From: an uncultured Collinsella sp.
GTDB lineage: Bacteria > Actinomycetota > Coriobacteriia > Coriobacteriales > Coriobacteriaceae
Reading direction: 5' to 3'
Assembly: GCA_900542235.1 (NCBI GenBank)
Contig: UQNB01000013.1
Coordinates: forward strand, 1-32,775
DNA: 32,775 bases
Part shown: positions 16,710 through 24,895 of the stretch, in pieces
Position numbering within the stretch: the stretch's first letter is position 1
How the letters are laid out: each line of letters begins with the position of its first letter
The notes under the pieces: model-generated
What the model saw: the letters and a program-made list of their open reading frames with translations, nothing else
Told to the model about the DNA's origin: nothing
Database searches by the model: none
Made by a program: the position numbers and the translations under genes

Positions 16710-17729
16710 ATGAGTAACGTTCGCGTTTGTGTAGACGTTGTGGGTGGAGACGAGAAGCCACAGGTTGTCCTCGACGGTATCGAGGCGGCGCTTGCGGCGG
16801 ATCCCGATATCGAGGTCTTGGCCGTCGGTCCCGCAGAGATCGTGAACCCCTTTGCCGCGGCTCACGCTCGCGTTGAGGCCTTGGAGGCGCCCGATGTCAT
16901 CGCCATGGATGACGATCCCATTCGAGCCGTGATGACCAAGCGCAAGTCCTCGATCGTGCTTGCCTGCCGCGCTATCAAGAAGGGAAACGCGGACGCGTTC
17001 TTCTCTGCCGGCTCCACCGGCGCCATGACCGCTGCCGCTACCGCCTACGTGACGCCGTTTAGGTATTTGGCGGAGGGCAAGAAACAGCCGGTGCGTCCGT
17101 GCCTCACCAATGCACTGCCCAACCGCGCCGGCGGTCTGACGGTTCTGTGCGACATGGGCGCCAACCCCGATGTCACGGTGGACGATATGGTGCGTTTTGC
17201 CCAGATGGGTAGCGCCTATGCGCGCGTCGTCTTGGGCATTGAGCATCCCCGCGTGGGCTTGCTTGCCAACGGCACCGAGGACGAGAAGGGCTCCAACTTC
17301 ACCAAGTCGTGCTTCCCGGCCATGAAGGCCGCTGTTCCCGGTTTTGTGGGCAACTGCGAGGGCACCGATCTTACGTCGGGCAATTTTGACGTCGTGGTTG
17401 CCGACGGCATGTCGGGCAACATCGCACTCAAGGCCACCGAGGGCGCTGCCAAGTTTTTGCTGCAGGAGCTCAAGGGTGTCTTTATGTCTTCGCTCGGCAC
17501 CAAGATTGCCGCGCTGCTCATAAAAAAGCAGATGCGCGAGATCAAGGCAAAGCTCTCGGGCGATGCTAAGGGCGGCGCCATTCTGTTGGGCCTGCGTGGC
17601 GTGGTCCTGATCGGCCACGGTGCCACCTCGGTCGAGGCCGTCAAAAACGGTACGCTCGCCGCGGCGGAGGCCGTGCGCGCCGGGCTTGTCGAGAACGTCG
17701 CCAACTCTATGGACGGCATCGTTTTATAG
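16710..17729 (+). CDS. plsX: Phosphate acyltransferase PlsX
   Basis: Makes acyl-phosphate from acyl-ACP for PlsY, at the start of phospholipid synthesis; peripheral to the membrane. The 339-aa product has VRVCVDVVGGDEKP at the N-terminus (the family's AVDAMGGD motif altered to VDVVGGD), RKSSIVLA, FFSAGSTGAM, CDMGANPDV, VGLLANGTEDEKG, and VVVADGMSGNIALK. Start 16710 is chosen because AAGGAG ends 7 bp before it; the ATG at 16704 is too close to that site. It follows a terminator and precedes acpP. The fabD, fabG and fabF genes commonly found between plsX and acpP are absent here. Confidence 0.94.
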   Translation: MSNVRVCVDVVGGDEKPQVVLDGIEAALAADPDIEVLAVGPAEIVNPFAAAHARVEALEAPDVIAMDDDPIRAVMTKRKSSIVLACRAIKKGNADAFFSAGSTGAMTAAATAYVTPFRYLAEGKKQPVRPCLTNALPNRAGGLTVLCDMGANPDVTVDDMVRFAQMGSAYARVVLGIEHPRVGLLANGTEDEKGSNFTKSCFPAMKAAVPGFVGNCEGTDLTSGNFDVVVADGMSGNIALKATEGAAKFLLQELKGVFMSSLGTKIAALLIKKQMREIKAKLSGDAKGGAILLGLRGVVLIGHGATSVEAVKNGTLAAAEAVRAGLVENVANSMDGIVL

Positions 17730-17776
17730 GAGCGAGTTAGGGCGCTGTTATGTGCCTCGCGGCCTGCGTCGTGGGG

Positions 17777-17817
17777 TAGAATCAAAACCGTGTCTTGGCG
17801 CTGCGCTTGCGGCGCCA
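17777..17817 (+). promoter_or_regulatory. Candidate acpP -10 element with 5' leader hairpin
   Basis: TAGAAT (17777-17782) is a fair -10 element, though no convincing -35 lies upstream. Initiation would fall near 17789, just before a 9-bp hairpin: TGGCGCTGC, loop GCTT, GCGGCGCCA, at 17796-17817. There is no T-run after it, so it is not a terminator; a 5' stabilising stem for the acpP mRNA is a reasonable reading. Confidence 0.35.
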
Positions 17818-17853
17818 GCGCGTTGATGTTCACGCAATACGAGAGGAAGCGCT

Positions 17854-18096
17854 ATGGACCGCTCCGAAATCTTCGATAAGATCGCCGAAGTTGCCGCCGA
17901 TGTGCTGGGTGTCGACGTTGCCGAGATTAGCGACGAGACCACCTTCGACGATCTCGATGCCGATTCGCTCGAGCGTCTGCAGCTGGTGACGGCCATCGAG
18001 GACGAGTTCGACCTCGAGATCGATGACGAGACCCTGCTGTCGCTCAACTCTGTCGCCGACGCTGTCGACGCTATTGAAAACGCCAAGGAGGCCTAA
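17854..18096 (+). CDS. acpP: Acyl carrier protein
   Basis: 80-aa acidic carrier of fatty acyl chains. The phosphopantetheine attachment site is Ser38 in LDADSLERL. The helical pattern and length are typical, and FDLEIDDETLLSLNSV matches the third-helix region. GAGAGGAAG precedes the ATG. It lies between plsX and rnc, as in many Firmicutes and Proteobacteria. It ends 3 bp before the rnc start, and its last codons (AAGGAGG) supply the rnc ribosome-binding site. Confidence 0.96.
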   Translation: MDRSEIFDKIAEVAADVLGVDVAEISDETTFDDLDADSLERLQLVTAIEDEFDLEIDDETLLSLNSVADAVDAIENAKEA

Positions 18097-18099
18097 GTC

Positions 18100-18825
18100 T
18101 TGGCTTTATCTCAACGACTCGCGCGCGCCCAGGAAATCCTGGGCCACGAGTTCAATAACAAGGTGCTGCTGCGCGCGGCGCTCACGCACCCCTCTGCCGT
18201 GGAAGGTCAGCCCGTCTCGGCGAGCTATGAGCGTCTTGAGTTTTTGGGCGATTCCATTTTGGGCGCCGTGGTTGCCCGTTCGCTCTTTGAATCCTATCCG
18301 GAGTTTGACGAGGGCAAGCTTACGCGCCTGAAGGTGTCCCTTGTCTCGGGTGCCACGCTGTCCGAGGTGTCCCACGAGCTTGGCATCGACGACATCATCA
18401 TCTTTGGCGCCTCCGAGACCGGTACCGGCGCGCGCGGCCTGCACTCGGCGCTCGAGAACGTCTATGAGTCGCTCGTGGGCGCGCTGTATCTGGATGCTGG
18501 CTGGGATGCGGCGGCGGAGTTCATCCACCGTACGCTTAAGCCGCACCTGGCCTCCGAGCGTGCCGAGCACCCCGCGAACCCCAAGTCGTTTTTGCAGGAG
18601 TGCGTGCAGGCCGACGGCCACGAGCCTCCGGCGTACAAGCTCGTTGGCTCTGAGGGCCCGGCGCACGCACCGACCTTTACCGCCGTGGTTCTCATCGACG
18701 GTATTCGCCAGGGCCGTGGCACCGGTTCCTCCAAGAAGGAGGCCGAGGGAGCCGCTGCGCTCGAGGCGCTCGACCGCATGGGTTACACCACCAACGGCGT
18801 GATTCTCAACAAGAAGCCTGTTTAA
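18100..18825 (+). CDS. rnc: Ribonuclease III
   Basis: Cleaves double-stranded RNA, including rRNA precursors. The catalytic domain has the signature ERLEFLGDSILG (Glu47, Asp51) and a second acidic cluster in LENVYESLVGALYLD. There Glu123 is conserved, but the position equivalent to E. coli Asp114 is Asn120. The C-terminal double-stranded-RNA-binding domain spans about 161-225 (NPKSFLQE through SSKKEAEGAAALEAL). At 241 aa the length is normal. TTG start at 18100 with AAGGAGG 8 bp upstream, inside the acpP end. Followed by smc with a 10-bp gap. Confidence 0.95.
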   Translation: MALSQRLARAQEILGHEFNNKVLLRAALTHPSAVEGQPVSASYERLEFLGDSILGAVVARSLFESYPEFDEGKLTRLKVSLVSGATLSEVSHELGIDDIIIFGASETGTGARGLHSALENVYESLVGALYLDAGWDAAAEFIHRTLKPHLASERAEHPANPKSFLQECVQADGHEPPAYKLVGSEGPAHAPTFTAVVLIDGIRQGRGTGSSKKEAEGAAALEALDRMGYTTNGVILNKKPV

Positions 18826-18835
18826 GCGAGGAACC

Positions 18836-21800
18836 GTGTATCTCAAGTCCCTCACGCTCAAAGGGTTCAAGTCGTTTGCCGACCGCGCCCATATGACGTT
18901 TGAGCCGGGCCTAACCGTCATCGTCGGTCCCAACGGCTCGGGAAAATCGAACATCTCCGACTCGATTCTGTGGGTCCTGGGTGAGCAGAGCGCCAAGCAG
19001 CTGCGCGGCCAGGCCATGGAGGACGTCATCTTCTCGGGCTCGTCGGCGCGCAAGCCGGTGGGTGTCGCCGAGGTCACGCTGGTGCTCGACAACTCAGACC
19101 ATATGCTGCCCGTCGACTTTGACGAGGTGGCTATCACCCGCCGTATGTATCGCTCGGGCGAGAGTGAGTACCTCATCAACTCGAGCCCGTGCCGCTTGAT
19201 GGACATCCAGGACATCCTGCACGATTCGGGACTGGGCAAGGATACGCATTCCATCATCAGCCAGGGCAAGCTCGATGCCATTTTGCAGAGCCGCCCCGAG
19301 GAGCGCCGCGCTCTTATTGAGGAGGCCGCCGGCATCTCCAAGCACAAGCGTCGTAAGGAACGTGCGCTCAAAAAGATTAAATCGATGGACGAGCACCTGA
19401 CCCGTGCCCGCGACATCAATAAGGAGATCGCCCGTCAGCTGCGGCCGCTGGAGCGTCAGGTCGATCGCGCGCGCAAGTACAAAGAGCTGTCCTCGCGCGC
19501 GAACGAGCTTACGCAGATGCTGGCTGTCGACGAGCTGCGTTCGCTGCAATCGCAGTGGAACGACCTGGAGAGCCGCTCTAAGGAGGGCGCCGCCGAGCTT
19601 GAGCTTGCGCAATACCGCTTGGGCGAAAAGGAACGCGAGCTCGAGAAGCTCCAGGTTATGCTCGAGGAAAAGGGCCTGTTTGTGGGCGATCTGGGCGAGC
19701 AGCGCCGCCATATGCAAGACGTGGTCGGCCGCATTAACTCCGACATGCGTCTGCTCGAGGAAAAGGGCCACAACATGGTGTCGCGCCTGTCCGACATGCG
19801 CGGCCAGATCTCGAGCTCCGAGCATCAGCGCCGTCGCGTGGTCGAGGAGCTCGAGGATGCACGAGCCCAGCTTGAGGAAGTGACCGGCGCGCATATGCAG
19901 GCCCAAGAGGACGTCGACGCCGCTGGTCCTGCCGCTGCCGAACTTCACGAGCGCCGCGTGGCGCTTGATGCGCAGATTTCGCAGCTCATGCGCGAGCAGC
20001 GCGATGTGCAGCGTGTAGCCGATAACGCCGCGCTCGAGCTCGCCAAGGTGAAGGATTCGCTTTCCAATGCCGAGGTCGAGGACAACATGTATGCCTCGCG
20101 CCTGGAGCAGATTGATGAACAGCTCGAGGAGGTCACGGCATCGCTTGAGAGCCGCCGCGACCGTGCCGAGGAGCTTGAGAGCGCCCTTGAAGCGGCTCGT
20201 CAGGCCCAGAAGGATGCGCGCGAGGCCACCGAGACGGCACGCGCTGCCCTCAAGGACCTGCGTGTCCGCGAGGGCGAGGCACGCAATAAGCTGTCTGAGG
20301 TGCGCTCGGAGCTCGCGAGCCAAAAGAAGCTCGATGCCCGCATGGCAGACAGCTCGCCCCTGGTGAGTCGTCTGATGGGCGCGCTGGGCGACGATGTCTC
20401 GGGTCGTCTGGGCGACGTGCTCGAGGCGCCGCGTGAGCTTGAGGGCCTGGTTGAGCAGCTGCTCGCCGGCGATATCGATGCTCTGTTGTTCGATAACGCT
20501 GCCGCTCTCGAGCGCGCCGGTCGCGCCGCCCTGGACCAGAAGAAGGCCTCGGGCGAGGCGCTGCTGATGGCGCGCGGCGTGAGCGGCTCTGCTGCCGCCG
20601 AGGGTGCTGCCGGTTCGCGCCTGGTCGATCGCCTGTCCGTGCGTGCGGGCTACGGTCCGGTCGTCGAGGCATTGCTCGGCGGCTATTACGTGGTCGATGA
20701 TTTGGCTGCCGCATTGGCCGCGCCCGTCGTTGACGGTGTGACCTACGTGACGCCCGATGGCGCCCGCGTGAGCTGTGGCGGCTTGGTGCGCGTGGGGCTC
20801 GATGCCGGCGAGGCTTCGGGTGCCTTGGAGCGCAAGCGCCGCATCCGTGAGCTCGAGGGCCTGGAGCCCGATCTTGCTGCCGCGTTTGAGCATGTTTCGG
20901 ACCAAGTCGTTGAGGCCAACGTTGCCGTCGAGGAGGCCCGTGCCGCCGAGGGCGATGCTGCCGGCGAGATCGCCCGCCTTGAGGGCGAGCGTCGCTCGCT
21001 GCTGTCCGAGATCGGCCGCCTTGAGCAAAGCGCCAACAATGCCGAGGTCGAGCGCGTGCGCATTTCCAAGCGCCGTGAGCAGGCCGCTGAGGCCGTCCGT
21101 GCCGCTCGTCCACGCGTGGATGAACTTACCCGTTCGCGTGACGAGGCCCGTGCACAGGCGAGCGACTTAGGTCTCCAGATTGCCGATGCCAACGACGAGC
21201 TCGACCGCGTGCGCCGTGACGATTCCGAGGCCGCCGGTAAGCTCGCCGACGCCAAGGTCCGCCTGGCCCAGACGAGCGAGCGTCTTCGTTCTCTGAAGGG
21301 CCGCGTGCCCGATCTGGAGCATCGCCTGGAGGGCATCGACCGTCGTATCCGCGGGACGCGTCAGGCCTCACGCTCGCTCGAGCTGCTGCGACTTCGCGTC
21401 GATCCCATGCACGAGCGCTATTCTGCCCTGTTGGAGCGCGCCTCGGACTGGGCTGCGCGCCTGCGCGATCAGGCATCGCTTGAGGAGGCGGACTCGGCTT
21501 CGCTTAAGAAGACCATCGAGGACGCCAAGGCCGAGGTCGCCCGCGCCAAAGAGCGGGTCGATGCTGCCGCCACGACGCAAAATGAGTTCAAGGTGGCGCG
21601 CGGCAAGCTCGAGGTTCAGGTCGAGGCTGCCATCAAGGCCATCACCGCCGACGGTACCACGGTGCTCGAGGAAGCGCTCATGCTTCCGGCGCCCACCGAT
21701 CGCGACGCCGCCGAGCGCGAGCTTAACCAACTCGTGCGCCAGATCAACAACCTGGGTCCTGTGAACCAGGTCGCCATGGAGGAGTACGAGCAGCTCAAGC

Positions 21801-22372
21801 GCCGTGCCGATTACATCGAGGAGCAGCTGGCCGATCTTGAGAGCGCGCGCAAGGCGCTCACCAAGATCACCGTGGCCATCGACCGCAAGATGCGTAAAGC
21901 CTTCCTGGTGACGTTTGAGAACGTTGATGCGAATTTCCGCGAGATCTTCGCCATGCTCTTCCCGGGCGGCCAGGCTCACTTGGAGATGACCGACCCCGAG
22001 CATCCGGCCGAGACGGGCATCGAGGTCGTGGCGCAGCCGCGCGGCAAGCGCATCACCAAGATGATGCTCATGTCGGGCGGCGAGAAGAGCCTGACGGCGC
22101 TCGCCCTGCTCTTTGCCGTATACCGTACGCGCACGGTGCCGTTCTATGTGCTGGACGAGGTCGAGGCGGCACTCGACGACGCCAACCTGTCCAAGCTCAT
22201 CGGCGCCCTCGATGTGCTGCGTTCCGATACGCAGCTCTTGGTAATCTCGCATCAGCGCCGTACTATGGAGGATGCTGACGTTCTCTACGGCGTCTCGATG
22301 CAAGCCGACGGCGTCAGTCGCGTCGTCTCGCAAAAACTCGATCGCGAAACCGGAAAGGTCGTGAATGCATAA
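18836..22372 (+). CDS. smc: Chromosome segregation protein SMC
   Basis: ATPase of the SMC-ScpAB condensin that compacts and segregates the chromosome. At 1178 aa it is full length. Walker A is GPNGSGKS (31-38). Two long coiled-coil arms (about 170-500 and 670-1000) flank a hinge domain at about 505-665. The ABC signature LMSGGEKSLTALALL starts at about 1078, and Walker B is VLDEVEAAL (Asp1107, Glu1108). GTG start preceded by GCGAGGA. The stop TAA overlaps the ftsY ATG by one base. rnc-smc-ftsY is a conserved block; scpA and scpB are not in the window. Confidence 0.97.
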   Translation: MYLKSLTLKGFKSFADRAHMTFEPGLTVIVGPNGSGKSNISDSILWVLGEQSAKQLRGQAMEDVIFSGSSARKPVGVAEVTLVLDNSDHMLPVDFDEVAITRRMYRSGESEYLINSSPCRLMDIQDILHDSGLGKDTHSIISQGKLDAILQSRPEERRALIEEAAGISKHKRRKERALKKIKSMDEHLTRARDINKEIARQLRPLERQVDRARKYKELSSRANELTQMLAVDELRSLQSQWNDLESRSKEGAAELELAQYRLGEKERELEKLQVMLEEKGLFVGDLGEQRRHMQDVVGRINSDMRLLEEKGHNMVSRLSDMRGQISSSEHQRRRVVEELEDARAQLEEVTGAHMQAQEDVDAAGPAAAELHERRVALDAQISQLMREQRDVQRVADNAALELAKVKDSLSNAEVEDNMYASRLEQIDEQLEEVTASLESRRDRAEELESALEAARQAQKDAREATETARAALKDLRVREGEARNKLSEVRSELASQKKLDARMADSSPLVSRLMGALGDDVSGRLGDVLEAPRELEGLVEQLLAGDIDALLFDNAAALERAGRAALDQKKASGEALLMARGVSGSAAAEGAAGSRLVDRLSVRAGYGPVVEALLGGYYVVDDLAAALAAPVVDGVTYVTPDGARVSCGGLVRVGLDAGEASGALERKRRIRELEGLEPDLAAAFEHVSDQVVEANVAVEEARAAEGDAAGEIARLEGERRSLLSEIGRLEQSANNAEVERVRISKRREQAAEAVRAARPRVDELTRSRDEARAQASDLGLQIADANDELDRVRRDDSEAAGKLADAKVRLAQTSERLRSLKGRVPDLEHRLEGIDRRIRGTRQASRSLELLRLRVDPMHERYSALLERASDWAARLRDQASLEEADSASLKKTIEDAKAEVARAKERVDAAATTQNEFKVARGKLEVQVEAAIKAITADGTTVLEEALMLPAPTDRDAAERELNQLVRQINNLGPVNQVAMEEYEQLKRRADYIEEQLADLESARKALTKITVAIDRKMRKAFLVTFENVDANFREIFAMLFPGGQAHLEMTDPEHPAETGIEVVAQPRGKRITKMMLMSGGEKSLTALALLFAVYRTRTVPFYVLDEVEAALDDANLSKLIGALDVLRSDTQLLVISHQRRTMEDADVLYGVSMQADGVSRVVSQKLDRETGKVVNA

Positions 22373-23289
22373 TGGGATTCTTTGACGCACTCTCGCGCGG
22401 ACTCGAGCGCAGCCGCGAGGCCCTCAACGAGGTCTTCTACTTTGGCGGCGAGGTCGACGAGGATTTTTGGGATGATCTTGAGGACACCCTCGTCATGGGT
22501 GACATGGGTGCCGAGGTCGCTATTCAGGTTTCCGATGACCTGCGCGACGCCGCGGCCAAGAAGAACCTCAAGACCGCCCCGCAGCTTCGCCGCGCCCTGG
22601 CCGAGCAGCTCGAGGGCCATTTTGTGCCTGTTGAACGCGATCCGTTTTCCGATACGCCGAGCTGCGTGCTGTTTGTCGGTATTAACGGTGCCGGCAAGAC
22701 CACCACGGTCGGCAAGATTGCGAGCGCCATGGCCGCCCGCGGCAAGAACGTGGTGATCGGTTCGGCTGACACCTTCCGCGCCGCCGCCATCGAGCAGCTC
22801 GATGTGTGGGGCCAGCGTGCCGGCGTACCGGTTATCAAGCGTGACCGCGGCTCCGATCCGGCGAGCGTGTGCTATGACGTGCTCGACGAGGCCGATAAGC
22901 GCGGCAGCGACCTCGTGCTCATTGATACCGCCGGCCGTCTGCATACGAGCCCCGAGCTCATGCGCGAGCTCGCCAAGGTGGTCAACGTGACGCGTAAGCG
23001 TGCCGCCAATATGGCCGCCGGCCCCATGCCCGTCTCGGTCGTGCTTGTGATCGATGCCGCCACTGGCCAGAACGGTCTGAACCAGGCGCTCGAGTTTAAC
23101 GAGGCGCTGGGTCTTGACGGTATTATCATGACTAAGCTCGACGGCACGGCTAAGGGCGGTATCGCCATGGCCGTGGCCGAGAAGCTCAAGCTCCCGATCC
23201 TGCGCATCGGCGTGGGCGAGCAGGTCGATGACCTGCAGGAGTTTAACGCCAAAGATTTCTGCCGCGCCCTGGTGGGCGAGTCCAACTAA
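22372..23289 (+). CDS. ftsY: Signal recognition particle receptor FtsY
   Basis: SRP receptor GTPase that docks ribosome-nascent chain complexes at the membrane. At 305 aa it is a compact version lacking the long acidic A domain of E. coli FtsY and starting almost directly with the N domain (MGFFDALSRGLERSREAL). The G domain has GINGAGKTTT (103-112), DTAGRLHT (185-192) and TKLDGTAKGG (254-263), which is the FtsY rather than Ffh version of the last motif. Translation probably couples to smc through the TAATG overlap. The next gene, ffh, encodes its partner. Confidence 0.96.
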   Translation: MGFFDALSRGLERSREALNEVFYFGGEVDEDFWDDLEDTLVMGDMGAEVAIQVSDDLRDAAAKKNLKTAPQLRRALAEQLEGHFVPVERDPFSDTPSCVLFVGINGAGKTTTVGKIASAMAARGKNVVIGSADTFRAAAIEQLDVWGQRAGVPVIKRDRGSDPASVCYDVLDEADKRGSDLVLIDTAGRLHTSPELMRELAKVVNVTRKRAANMAAGPMPVSVVLVIDAATGQNGLNQALEFNEALGLDGIIMTKLDGTAKGGIAMAVAEKLKLPILRIGVGEQVDDLQEFNAKDFCRALVGESN

Positions 23290-23299
23290 GGAGTGACTA

Positions 23300-24775
23300 G
23301 TGTTTGATTCTCTGAGCGATCGCCTCAACGACACATTTGACCGCCTGCGCGGCAAGGGTAAACTGACCGAGGCCGATATTACTTCGGCCATGCGCGACAT
23401 TCGCATGGCGCTGCTCGAGGCCGACGTTAACTTTAAGGTCGTCAAGGAGTTCGTTGCCAAGACCAAGGAGCGCTGCATGACCGCCGAGGTCATGGAGTCG
23501 CTGTCGCCGGCGCAAAACGTCGTCAAGATCGTGCTCGACGAGCTCACCGAGATGCTCGGCTCAACCGAGAGCAAGCTCGTCTTTAGCAACCGCATTCCCA
23601 ATGTCATCATGCTCGTGGGTCTGCAGGGCTCCGGTAAGACCACGGCTGCCGTAAAGCTGGCCTACCTGCTCAAGAAGCAGGGTCGCTCGCCGTTGCTCGC
23701 CGCGTGCGACGTCTACCGTCCCGCTGCTGCCGATCAGCTTGCCACGCTCGGTGGCGAGATCGGCGTACCGGTCTTCCGCGGCGACGGTGCGCACCCTGTC
23801 GACATTGCCAAGGGCGCCATCCAGGAGGCCGTCGACCACCTGCGTGACGTGGTGATCGTCGATACCGCCGGTCGTCTTCAGATCGACGAGCAGATGATGC
23901 AGGAGGCCGTCGACATCAAGAAGGCCGTCAAGCCCGACCAGGTGCTGATGGTCGTCGACGCCATGACCGGCCAGGACATCGTCAACGTGGTCTCGACGTT
24001 TGCCGAGCGCACCGACTTTGATGGCGTGATTATCTCCAAGCTCGACGGTGACGCCCGTGGCGGCGGCGCGCTTTCGGTGCGTCAGGTGACCGGTAAGCCC
24101 ATCAAGTTCGTGAGCATGGGCGAGAAGCCTGATTCGCTGGAGCCGTTCTATCCCGATCGCATGGCCAAGCGAATCTTGGGCATGGGCGATGTCGTAGGCA
24201 TTATCGAGAAGGCCCAGGAGGCAGCCGATGCAGAGCAGCTCGAGGCTGCCGAGCGTATGCTGCGCGAGGGCTTTACCATGAACGATATGCTCGACCAGAT
24301 GAAGGCCGTCAAGAAGATGGGCGGCATGAAGGGTATCCTGGGCATGCTCCCCGGCGGACAGCGTGCGCTCAACCAGATGGGCGGCAACCTGGATGAGGGC
24401 ATCTTCGATAAGAACGAGGCCATCATCATGTCGATGACCAAGGAGGAGCGCCTGCGTCCCTCCATCATCAACGGTCAGCGTCGCGCGCGTATCGCCAAGG
24501 GCGCCGGCGTAACCCCCACCGAGGTCAACAGCCTTATGAAGCAGTGGGGCGAGATGAATAAGATGATGGGCCGCATGCGCACGATGGCCAATCAGGCACA
24601 GGCCGGCGGTAAAAAAGGCAAAAAGGGAAAGAAGGGCAAGAGGATGCGCATGCCCAATATCCCTGGCCTGGACGCTATGGGTCTGGGCGGCATGGGCGGC
24701 CTTGGCACGGGCGGTCCCAAGTCCGATATGGAGCTGCTGCGCCAGATGGAAGCGCAGATGCGTAATAAGAAATAG
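23300..24775 (+). CDS. ffh: Signal recognition particle protein Ffh
   Basis: SRP54 GTPase (491 aa) that binds signal sequences and 4.5S/SRP RNA. The N domain starts MFDSLSDRLNDTFDRL. The G domain has GLQGSGKTT (107-115), DTAGRLQID (188-196) and SKLDGDARGGG. The methionine-rich M domain runs from about residue 300 (FTMNDMLDQMKAVKKMGGMKG). The C-terminus has a lysine block (GGKKGKKGKKGK, near 437) followed by a Gly/Met-rich segment. GTG start with AAGGAG 6 bp upstream, 10 bp after ftsY. A strong terminator follows; no SRP RNA gene is visible nearby. Confidence 0.96.
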   Translation: MFDSLSDRLNDTFDRLRGKGKLTEADITSAMRDIRMALLEADVNFKVVKEFVAKTKERCMTAEVMESLSPAQNVVKIVLDELTEMLGSTESKLVFSNRIPNVIMLVGLQGSGKTTAAVKLAYLLKKQGRSPLLAACDVYRPAAADQLATLGGEIGVPVFRGDGAHPVDIAKGAIQEAVDHLRDVVIVDTAGRLQIDEQMMQEAVDIKKAVKPDQVLMVVDAMTGQDIVNVVSTFAERTDFDGVIISKLDGDARGGGALSVRQVTGKPIKFVSMGEKPDSLEPFYPDRMAKRILGMGDVVGIIEKAQEAADAEQLEAAERMLREGFTMNDMLDQMKAVKKMGGMKGILGMLPGGQRALNQMGGNLDEGIFDKNEAIIMSMTKEERLRPSIINGQRRARIAKGAGVTPTEVNSLMKQWGEMNKMMGRMRTMANQAQAGGKKGKKGKKGKRMRMPNIPGLDAMGLGGMGGLGTGGPKSDMELLRQMEAQMRNKK

Positions 24776-24800
24776 GGCTGTAATTCCAGCTTGATATGGC

Positions 24801-24837
24801 AAAGGCCACTCGGAAGCTACCGGGTGGCCTTTGTTGT
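24801..24837 (+). terminator. Intrinsic terminator after ffh
   Basis: AAAGGCCACTCGG, loop AAGCTA, CCGGGTGGCCTTT form a 13-bp stem with one T-G wobble, followed by TTTGTTGTT. It ends the rnc-ffh transcription unit and lies between convergent genes. On the minus strand the stem is not followed by a T-run of its own, so termination in that direction is uncertain. Confidence 0.85.
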
Positions 24838-24895
24838 TGGCTTTGATTGTTGGGCTGCGTTTAGCGTCGTGCCCTGAGCTCGCGGTGCCGTGCCG

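Noticed and set aside
19094..21028. A 644-codon minus-strand open frame opposite smc
   Set aside because: Composition reflects the complement of coiled-coil codons; smc on the plus strand is certain.
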